The notes below the pieces were generated by a model. The model was not told where the DNA came from and made no database searches. It saw only the letters and a program-made list of their open reading frames with translations. DNA of 32,530 nucleotides from Planctomycetales bacterium (GTDB lineage Bacteria > Planctomycetota > Planctomycetia > Pirellulales > S012-138), in the NCBI GenBank assembly GCA_015488215.1, contig WFOE01000252.1, positions 1-32,530 on the forward strand. The letters run 5' to 3'. Shown piece after piece: positions 1 to 7,631 of the stretch (position 1 is its first letter; each line of letters starts with the position of its first letter). A program made the position numbers and the translations under genes.

Positions 1-234
1 GGCGCCTGGAACTGCCTTCGGCAATGAGGGCACTGATAGAGTCCCATTTGCTTCACCAGCACAACTCGAACAACCGATCCGCCCGGTCCAGCACAGACTG
101 AAACGTCGGAAACATTTCTATCTTGCCCCACCTCCTCCGGGCAAGCAAATCTCGCTTCCACCCGCCCCTGCACGGCGGGCGATGGCCCCAGCTTGGACGC
201 GAGGTGTCCAGGCTGCGGCTGGCGCCACAACCGA

Positions 235-262
235 TGTAGCAATGCTACAACTCGTGTAGCAT
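235..262. repeat. Dyad ATGCTACA-ACTCG-TGTAGCAT preceded by a third TGTAGC arm
   Basis: TGTAGC(235-240) AAT GCTACA(244-249) ACTCG TGTAGC(255-260); positions 242-262 form a perfect 8-bp inverted repeat with a 5-nt spacer. Confidence 0.7.
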
Positions 263-316
263 CTGCCGCTGGCCCGGCCCGCTCAGCGTGGGCACGTTTT
301 GGCCAGTCGAAGGACT

Positions 317-1234
317 TCAGGCGGCATCCCCGTCCAGCAGGTCGGGCGGCCGCACCGGATTTTGCCCGGCGATTCTGGGATCGACATAGTGGCGGTAGGC
401 CAGCCCTGGTGTCTTGTGCCCGAGGAACCGCTGCGCGTGCCCAGGATGAAAAAGCTCCACGTAGCTCGCCGCTGCGGCCCGAATCCTGGCAAAAGTCTTC
501 CAGGGGCGAAGGCCGGCCCACCTGGCGATTCGTCGCCAGCAATCGGCCCAGTAGTCATCGGAAAACGGCCAGGCCAACACTGCCTCGGTTTCCCTCTTGC
601 TGGCCGCTAGTTGATTCCATGTTTTTAGGGTTCCAGGGCTGAACTGGCAGAAGATCATTTGCTTGGTCTTTCCCTGGGCGACCAGCAACAGTCCGTTTTC
701 TCGTACGTCGGCTTTGCGCAATCGCCAAATATCGCTTCGGCGCAGCCCCGTGTCCCAGGCCACCAACAGGCAGCAGGCGAAATAGTCGCCTTTGCTGGTT
801 CCATCGGGCATCCGGTGCGGATAATTTCGTGCCGCCTGCAAAAGTGCCCGCATTTGGTCAATCGTCCAGGCCATCGGATCATGGGCCAGCCCCAGCACCT
901 GCGGAATCTCAGGTGGTGGCTCACAGCAGCCAAGCCTTGCTGCGTGCTGCCAAATGGCGAGGATGTGCCGACGCGAGTTGCGAGCGGTGCTTGGGGAGCG
1001 CGTCTTCTGCCGGTGCCGAATCCAGGCGATCAACTGGGGGGCCAATTCCGGTTTTAGCGGAGGATCGAATCCCAACCACTTGGCAAAGAGCCGCACTTGT
1101 ACCGCCACCTGTTTGGCTGCGTTTTCAGAGAGTGATCGGGTGGCACGGTAAAGAGTTTCTGCCTGGGAAAGACGAACCATTTGCGCGACCTCCACCGATG
1201 AGGCACGGAATCCCCATCCCGTCCGTGGGGCCAC
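317..1234 (-). CDS. Tyrosine recombinase/integrase family protein
   Basis: 305 aa ORF with GLRRSDIWRLR (box I Arg region), a RIRAAAASYVE segment, HPGHAQRFLGHKTPGLAYRHYVDP (box II with H and terminal Tyr). The true start may be internal (MVRLSQAETLYRATRSLSENAAKQ). Confidence 0.8.
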   Translation of the reverse strand: MAPRTGWGFRASSVEVAQMVRLSQAETLYRATRSLSENAAKQVAVQVRLFAKWLGFDPPLKPELAPQLIAWIRHRQKTRSPSTARNSRRHILAIWQHAARLGCCEPPPEIPQVLGLAHDPMAWTIDQMRALLQAARNYPHRMPDGTSKGDYFACCLLVAWDTGLRRSDIWRLRKADVRENGLLLVAQGKTKQMIFCQFSPGTLKTWNQLAASKRETEAVLAWPFSDDYWADCWRRIARWAGLRPWKTFARIRAAAASYVELFHPGHAQRFLGHKTPGLAYRHYVDPRIAGQNPVRPPDLLDGDAA

Positions 1235-1267
1235 ACCCGTCCGTCAGAAAGGATTATCGGCCGCAGG

Positions 1268-1328
<61 letters not shown>

Positions 1329-1468
1329 CTTGACTTTCCAAGCTCGCTCGGTAGTTTCTGCCACTGGTTCGCGCCTCTGCGCGCCGCTCTGTGATCCCAT
1401 TGGCCGGTCGGCAGCTCGCCCCAAAGGCTCGCCGGTGGGCTGTAAGTGCTGCGCGCGAATTCTTTCTC

Positions 1469-1501
1469 CTCTCGTTTTCTGAATCCTCTCTCGTTTTCTG
1501 A
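1469..1501 (+). repeat. 14-bp direct repeat CTCTCGTTTTCTGA, 2 copies at 19-bp period
   Basis: Copies at 1469-1482 and 1488-1501 upstream of the GH32-like gene. Confidence 0.7.
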
Positions 1502-1653
1502 CCGTGGTGGCGAGCCGGCGTGGTGTTCTGCTGGGACGATTGTCTTTTTTTGCTGCCTTTTTCCGCCGTTCCAAGTACACTACGCTGAGCTGCATCGACA
1601 GACGGGCCGTCATGTGAGCGTGTTGTCTCGAACAAGTTTCCGGGAGGTCCACC

Positions 1654-3807
1654 GTGCTCCGGCCAACCACGTGTTTGCTGCTCTTTGCCCTTGCACCCCA
1701 TGCCCTCTCCGCAGTCCACGCCGACGCCCCTGCGCCAATCCACGAGAAGACGCTCGTGGCATGGGTGACGTTGGAAAACCTGGAACAGCGTGGAGGCAGC
1801 GTGCTGACGCTCGAGAAGCCGGGCGGGGAGTTCGACGCCATCGTCTTTGGAGAGTTGACGCCGCGCAGGTGGATGCCCGGCAGTGCCCATTTCGCCCGGA
1901 CCGAGCGACGCCAGCAATCCTGGCCGGAAGAAACAGCGGACTCGGGCACTCTGGTCCAAATCGCCATCGTGTACCAGTCTCGTCGAATTACCGTTTATCG
2001 GAACGGCCGGCAGTACTGTAGCTACGCTGTCGGGGGACAACAGGCGTTCGGGGACGGCAGTCATGTCTTGATGGGGCTGCGACATCTGGATGCGGCCCCG
2101 TCCAATCGGTTTTTTGTCGGTACCATCGAGGACGCCCGGGTCTACGACCGGGCCCTTACGGCTCAACAAATCGCGTCCCTGGTGCCCAACAAGGTTTCCA
2201 CGCCGGCCCCATTGGCCTGGTGGGACTTTGAAGGCGGCCTGGCCCGCGACCGCATGGGGCGATTCCCGGTCACGACGCTGGTGGGCAACGCCCGCGTGGA
2301 AGGGGGACGACTGCATTTGCAGCCCGGTGGAGCCTACTTGATGGCGACCGATCAGCCGCCTCAATCCAGACCCGATCCCGATACCCAGGCGGCCAGAATC
2401 GCCAGAAGATTGCGCGAGAAACTTTTGAGCGATCCGTACCGTCCCGGCTATCACTTCGTGACGCCCGAGGGGCGGTGCATCCCCTTTGATCCCAACGGTG
2501 CGATCTACTGGAAAGGAAGGTACCACCTGTTTTACATCTACCAGGACGAACGGGGACACAACTGGGGGCATATTTCCAGCAGGGACCTTTTCCACTGGCG
2601 GCACCACCCCACCGGCCTGGTGTCCGGCATGTTCAGCGGCAATTGCTTCCTGAACAAGGAAGGCCGACCCACCATGTGCTACCACCAGGTGGGACAGGGG
2701 AATGCCCTGGCCGTCGCATTGGACGACGAACTGAACCAGTGGCGCAAACTGCCGTCCAACCCCATTACGCCCAAAACGAAACCCGGCGATCCGTTTCACA
2801 ACCGCTATCGTTCATGGGACCCGTTTGGCTGGGTCGAAGGCGATACCTACTATGCCATCTTCGGTGGAACGCGACCGGCGGTGGTCAAGTCGCGCAGCCT
2901 CGAGGGGCCCTGGAAATACGTCGGCGACCTGATGGGTTGCAGCGTCGAAGGCGTCTCCATCAACGAAGACGTTTCCTGTCCGGACCTCTTCCGCTTGGGC
3001 GACAAATACGTGCTGTTGTGCATCAGTCATCGTCTGGGCTGTCGTTACTACGTGGGAGAATGGAAGAACGAGAAGTTCTACCCCTCGTACCATGCCCGCA
3101 TGAGCTGGGCGGACAATGCTTTCTTCGCTCCCGAGAGTCTGGTCGACGACCGGGGGCGTCGGATCATGTGGGCCTGGATTTTCGACGCACCGCCGGGCCC
3201 GCGCACCGATTACGGCTGGTCGGGAACGCTGAGCTTGCCGCGCGTACTGACTCTGGGCAAGGACGACAAGCTGCGCATGGAACCACCGGTTGAGATTGAG
3301 CGGCTGCGGTACAACGGACAATCCTTTGCCAACCAGCACATCCCGGCCGACTCGGAAAAGCCCCTTGAGACGGTCCGCAGCAACAGCCTGGAGCTGCTGA
3401 TCGAAGCGGATGTTTCCCAAGCCAAGCAGTTCGGCGTCAAGGTGTGCTGCTCGCCGGACGGTTCCGAACAGACCCTGGTCTTCTACGACGCGGTGGACAA
3501 GAAACTCAAAATCGACACCACCCGATCCAGCCTCATCAAGCTTCCCCAGACGTTCGAGGGCCTCATCAAGACCCCCAAGAAGGTTGAGGGAGGGCCCTTT
3601 GAGTTGGAGCCGGGCGAACGCCTGGTCTTGCGCGTTTTTGTCGACAAGTCGGTCGTCGAAGTTTTTGCCAATGGCCGCCAGGCTGTGATGCGTCGGATCT
3701 ATCCCTCGCGTAAAGACAGCCTCGGTGTGGTCCTCTTTTCGCGTGGCGGCGCCGCCCACGTTCATAACGTCAAGGCCTGGGAAATGATGCCGTCCAATCC
3801 CTATTGA
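1654..3807 (+). CDS. Secreted GH32-like (beta-fructosidase superfamily) hydrolase with N-terminal LamG/concanavalin-like domain
   Basis: GTG start with signal peptide MLRPTTCLLLFALAPHALSAVHADA; LamG-like LVQIAIVYQSRRITVYRNGRQYCSY...IEDARVYDRALTAQQIASL; GH32-like FDPNGAIYWKGRYHLFYIYQ, RSWDPFGW, NEDVSCPDLF, FFAPESLVDDRGRRIMWAW, C-terminal LRVFVDKSVVEVFANGRQAVMRRIYP. Confidence 0.85.
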   Translation: MLRPTTCLLLFALAPHALSAVHADAPAPIHEKTLVAWVTLENLEQRGGSVLTLEKPGGEFDAIVFGELTPRRWMPGSAHFARTERRQQSWPEETADSGTLVQIAIVYQSRRITVYRNGRQYCSYAVGGQQAFGDGSHVLMGLRHLDAAPSNRFFVGTIEDARVYDRALTAQQIASLVPNKVSTPAPLAWWDFEGGLARDRMGRFPVTTLVGNARVEGGRLHLQPGGAYLMATDQPPQSRPDPDTQAARIARRLREKLLSDPYRPGYHFVTPEGRCIPFDPNGAIYWKGRYHLFYIYQDERGHNWGHISSRDLFHWRHHPTGLVSGMFSGNCFLNKEGRPTMCYHQVGQGNALAVALDDELNQWRKLPSNPITPKTKPGDPFHNRYRSWDPFGWVEGDTYYAIFGGTRPAVVKSRSLEGPWKYVGDLMGCSVEGVSINEDVSCPDLFRLGDKYVLLCISHRLGCRYYVGEWKNEKFYPSYHARMSWADNAFFAPESLVDDRGRRIMWAWIFDAPPGPRTDYGWSGTLSLPRVLTLGKDDKLRMEPPVEIERLRYNGQSFANQHIPADSEKPLETVRSNSLELLIEADVSQAKQFGVKVCCSPDGSEQTLVFYDAVDKKLKIDTTRSSLIKLPQTFEGLIKTPKKVEGGPFELEPGERLVLRVFVDKSVVEVFANGRQAVMRRIYPSRKDSLGVVLFSRGGAAHVHNVKAWEMMPSNPY

Positions 3808-3884
3808 CCCCCGGTCCCCAGGCTGCAGCGCAGCATGGTGCCCGCTCCTTCGGGCGCCAATTCCGGCGACCCCAGGGTTCTACC

Positions 3885-3915
3885 AAAGGCCGATGCCTCC
3901 GGGTGTCGGCCTTTT
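3885..3915 (+). terminator. Probable rho-independent terminator after the GH32-like gene
   Basis: AAAGGCCGA-tgcctccgggtg-TCGGCCTTT, perfect 9-bp stem ending in a T run. Confidence 0.7.
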
Positions 3916-4251
3916 TGCGTTCTATTGCAGGGTTACGCCAAGGGCTTGCACCACCGTCCGCTTTCCCGACGTCTCACTAGTCAACTTGTGCCCTATCCGG
4001 CCGGTTCGCCCCGCGTGGTCTTGGAGCCCGCGTTTCCGGCCTCAACCGCCTGAAAGTTTTGCCTCTTGTCCACCGAGGCACAAGATGGTTACTCCATAGG
4101 CTTGTGCAAGATGCCCCGTCCCTTCGGACGGATGCAAAGGGGAGCCACGTGCGAAAAGTCTCCTGCAAGGTTTTTCTATACTCTATCACTGCCCCTTCCT
4201 TGAAGCTTGCACCGCCCGGGAAAGGGAAACCCCGATTAGCATGGGAAGTGT

Positions 4252-4280
4252 TTGACATCTTGATTGAAGCAGATTAGTCT
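4252..4280 (+). promoter_or_regulatory. Candidate sigma70-type promoter for the choloylglycine hydrolase-family gene
   Basis: TTGACA (4252-4257), 17-nt spacer, TAGTCT (4275-4280); the start codon at 4330 is preceded by AGGAGGAGG. Confidence 0.4.
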
Positions 4281-4329
4281 AAACTGGTTTTTTATCTGGG
4301 AACCCCAATCAGATAGGAGGAGGAAAGCG

Positions 4330-5463
4330 ATGTCGTCTAGCAAACAATGGGTGCCTGTTCTGGTTGTTGTCTTGACCATCCTATGCAGTTCCCACAAGGA
4401 ACTTGATGCCTGTACGGCGATAGTGCTCAAGGCCCAAGACGGTGCGGTGCTGGTCGGTCGCACGATGGAATGGGGGACGTTCGACTTGAAATCGCGAGTG
4501 GTCATCGTTCCTCGCGGTTACCGGTTTACGAGCGTCACTCCGGATGGCAAACCGGGAAAAAGCTGGCGCGCAAAGTACGGCGCCGTTGCAATCGACGCCA
4601 TCGAAAAAGACATTTTCATGGACGGCATCAACGAAAAAGGGCTGACGGTCAGCCTGTTGTATCATCCCGGGTTCGCCGAGTATCAGAAATACGATCCGGC
4701 CAGGGCGAGCGATTCGCTGGCCCCGATTCATATGCTCAACTACCTGCTTACCAGTGCTGCCACGGTGGAGGAAGCTCGTGCTGCAATCCAGGCGGTCCGC
4801 GTCGTACCGGTGGTCGAAAAGGCTTTCGGCAGCGGGCCGGCCCCTGGTCACATGCTCGTGTGCGATCGGTCCGGGAAATCGATCGTCATCGAATACCTCA
4901 AGGGAAAATTGAAGATTTTCGATGCTCCGTTGGGTGTTCTGACGAACGCTCCCAGCTACGACTGGCACATCACCAATCTACGAAACTACGTCAATCTCTC
5001 GGTCACGGGACTTCCGTTGAAGAAAATCGAAAATCTAAATCTCAAACCCCTTGGCGGCGGAGCCGGCATGATCGGGTTGCCCGGGGATCATACGCCTGTT
5101 TCGCGTTTCATCCGCGCCGTGGCGTGGACGCAAACGGCCCGACCCCTGGCCGACGGCCCGGATGGAATCTACGAGGTTTTCCGTATTCTTGACAACTTCA
5201 ACGTGCCGCTTGGTGCTTCCGAAGGGCACGGCAAGCTCCAGACGGCTGGGATGCGGAGCTCGACACTCTGGACGGTGGCCTACGATACGAAAAACCTCGT
5301 TGTCTACTACCACACGCAACACAATCGCCGCGTCCGCAAGATTGAGCTGGCCAGGATCGATTTCACCAAGCCAAACGGACTTTTCCGGATGCCACTGGAC
5401 AAGGAACGGAAGCAAGATATCGAGGATGTTACGCCGACAATTCTGCAACCCTCCGGCCGATAA
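4330..5463 (+). CDS. Linear amide C-N hydrolase, choloylglycine hydrolase/penicillin V acylase family (Ntn-hydrolase)
   Basis: Signal peptide followed by DACTAIVLKAQDGAVLVGRTMEWG (candidate N-terminal Cys nucleophile after processing), FMDGINEKGLTVSLLYHP, APSYDWHITNLRNYVNLS. Strong RBS supports the ATG at 4330 within ORF 4264-5463. Confidence 0.85.
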   Translation: MSSSKQWVPVLVVVLTILCSSHKELDACTAIVLKAQDGAVLVGRTMEWGTFDLKSRVVIVPRGYRFTSVTPDGKPGKSWRAKYGAVAIDAIEKDIFMDGINEKGLTVSLLYHPGFAEYQKYDPARASDSLAPIHMLNYLLTSAATVEEARAAIQAVRVVPVVEKAFGSGPAPGHMLVCDRSGKSIVIEYLKGKLKIFDAPLGVLTNAPSYDWHITNLRNYVNLSVTGLPLKKIENLNLKPLGGGAGMIGLPGDHTPVSRFIRAVAWTQTARPLADGPDGIYEVFRILDNFNVPLGASEGHGKLQTAGMRSSTLWTVAYDTKNLVVYYHTQHNRRVRKIELARIDFTKPNGLFRMPLDKERKQDIEDVTPTILQPSGR

Positions 5464-5562
5464 ACCAAAGCACGGATGCTTTGCTGAGGGAACAGCTTCT
5501 CCGAGGCCCTAAGCACCAAGCCAACACCTTTTAGCGCCTCGGGAGACGCTTCTGCTCTGCGT

Positions 5563-5600
5563 ATCGGCTCTCCCCGGACTCCGGTCCGAGGAGAGCCGAT
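5563..5600. promoter_or_regulatory. Strong hairpin upstream of the DNA methyltransferase gene
   Basis: ATCGGCTCTCC (5563-5573) pairs with GGAGAGCCGAT (5590-5600), 11 bp; inner CGGAC-TCCG-GTCCG adds 5 bp. Confidence 0.65.
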
Positions 5601-5707
5601 GGCAAAGCTGCTTGCGCTCCGAGGACGACCGCTCTACAATACGCACAGGACACCGAAGGAAAGTTTCGTTTGCAGCTCGATTGCCTCCCGGCCACGGAGG
5701 GGAGCGA

Positions 5708-7354
5708 ATGCCCGAATCGGTCAACCGCATCTATCAGGGCGACTGCATCTCGGTGCTGCGCCAACTGGCTCGCCGAGGGTTCCAGGCCCAGTTGGTGTTT
5801 GCCGATCCGCCGTACAACATCGGCTACCAGTACGACGTGTATGACGACCACCGGGACAAGCAGGAGTACCTGCAGTGGACGCGGGCTTGGGTGGAGGCGG
5901 TGCTGGGAGTGCTTTCCCCCCAGGGCACCTTCTGGCTTGCCATGGGCGATGAGCATGTGGCCGAAGTGAAACAGATTTGCGAAGCGGCCGGGCTGCATCT
6001 GCGCAACTGGGTGGTGTGGTACTACACCTTCGGCGTGCATTGCACGAAGAAGTTCAGCCGTTCCCATACGCATTTGTTGTATTTCGTTCGGGACCCGAAA
6101 CGGTTCACGTTCAACGACCGGGAGATTCGCGTCCCTTCGGCCCGGCAGTTGGTCTATGCCGACGCCCGGGCCAGCCAGGAAGGACGGGTGCCGGACAACA
6201 CCTGGATTCTCCGCCCGCCGGACGGCCCGGAGGGCACTTTCGCCCCGGAGCAGGACGTGTGGTACTTTGCCCGGGTGGCCGGGACGTTCAAGGAGCGGGC
6301 CGGGTTCCATTCCTGCCAGATGCCCGAGCGGCTGCTGGAGCGAATCATTCTGGCTTGTTCCCATCCGAAGGACGTGGTGCTGGACCCGTTTGCCGGTTCG
6401 GGCAGCACGCTGGTGGTGGCCAAGAAGTTGGGCCGCCGATACGTAGGCTGTGAGCTTTCGCCGCAGTACGTGGAGCAGATTCAGGCCCGGCTGAAGCAGA
6501 CCCGCTGCGGCGACCCCGTGGAAGGCCCGCAAGACCCGCTGGCCACCACGCCGCCGTCGTTTGTGTACTACCGGAAGCGGCTGCAACTGGACCGGGACGA
6601 GTTGCGGCAGGCCTTCCGGGAGGTACACGAGGGGTATTCGCTGGACCGGGTGTTGGCCGATCCGGTGCTGACGGCCCGGCTTTCCGAGGAGTGCAGCCGG
6701 CGAGGATTGCCGGGCACGCTTTCGGACTGGCTGCGCGAGCTACTGACCATGCGAAAGAACAAGCAGCTTGGAGTGCCGACGGAGAAAACGTTCCGCCTTC
6801 CTGCCCAGCAGCTCGACCCGGTGCTCGACGCAGCCGAAGTGGCCATGGCCCGGCTGCGGGCCCGAGGATGGACAGGGCTGGACGCCGTGTTGTGCGATCC
6901 GTTGGGCTGCTGGTGGTTTGACCGCATTGCCCGGAGCCTGGCTCCCGGTGGCACTTCGCTAGAGTACCGTTGGGCGGCAATCCAGTTGCGCAAACGGGCT
7001 CGTCGTCGTCGGGAACGGTTCAAGAAGGCAAGCCTCCCTCGACTCAACCTGAAGGCCTTTCCCCTGGAGCCGGAGAGTCTCAAGCAGGTCCCTTGCCGCC
7101 CGGCGGTGTACGCTCTGCAGGACGGCTCGGGGAAGCACACCTTCTATGTAGGCGAGACGGTCAACGGACACGCTCGCTTGGAGCGGGTTCTTCGCACGCT
7201 GGATGCCTGGCGAGCGTTTGTGCCTTCGGCCAAACGGTGGCGCGTGGAGCTGGCCGAAGTGGAAAAAGGGAAAACCGACGTGGTCCAGCTCCAGTGGGTG
7301 CTGCGGCGAAAACCGCCGTTGAACTTTTATGGCGAGGATGTGCTGCCAGGATGA
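5708..7354 (+). CDS. DNA methyltransferase (beta-class, probable N6-adenine) with C-terminal GIY-YIG-like domain
   Basis: Motif IV ADPPYN near the N-terminus and motif I DPFAGSGST later, giving the beta-class order; C-terminus RPAVYALQDGSGKHTFYVGETVNGHARLERVL...VVQLQWVLRRKPPLNF matches the GIY-YIG layout. Start assigned to MPESVNRIYQGDC inside ORF 5612-7354. Confidence 0.85.
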   Translation: MPESVNRIYQGDCISVLRQLARRGFQAQLVFADPPYNIGYQYDVYDDHRDKQEYLQWTRAWVEAVLGVLSPQGTFWLAMGDEHVAEVKQICEAAGLHLRNWVVWYYTFGVHCTKKFSRSHTHLLYFVRDPKRFTFNDREIRVPSARQLVYADARASQEGRVPDNTWILRPPDGPEGTFAPEQDVWYFARVAGTFKERAGFHSCQMPERLLERIILACSHPKDVVLDPFAGSGSTLVVAKKLGRRYVGCELSPQYVEQIQARLKQTRCGDPVEGPQDPLATTPPSFVYYRKRLQLDRDELRQAFREVHEGYSLDRVLADPVLTARLSEECSRRGLPGTLSDWLRELLTMRKNKQLGVPTEKTFRLPAQQLDPVLDAAEVAMARLRARGWTGLDAVLCDPLGCWWFDRIARSLAPGGTSLEYRWAAIQLRKRARRRRERFKKASLPRLNLKAFPLEPESLKQVPCRPAVYALQDGSGKHTFYVGETVNGHARLERVLRTLDAWRAFVPSAKRWRVELAEVEKGKTDVVQLQWVLRRKPPLNFYGEDVLPG

Positions 7355-7631
7355 AGACTACGCAAAGGGGAGCGAGCACAGCGTCCAAGAGGCGGAAAAA
7401 GGACGTCGCACGGGCAGTAAACAACCTCCGCCGGGTTCGGATGGTGAGAACTGCCTGTGTGGAGTTCGTGGCGCAGCCGGGGACCGGGAACGGCCACGGG
7501 ACTGAGTTGCCTCTTGCTCAGGCTTGCCCAGGCTCCGCCGGGCAGGAAAAGAGGGGGCCTGCCAGACTTTCAGGATGGTTTGTATCCCCATGGGGTGTGA
7601 GTACAATGGGAGTAACCAATCATATCTGTTG

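Noticed and set aside
1140-1160. TGGCACG sequence resembling a sigma54 -24 element
   Set aside because: No GC/TTGC -12 element at the correct spacing, and it lies inside the integrase coding region.
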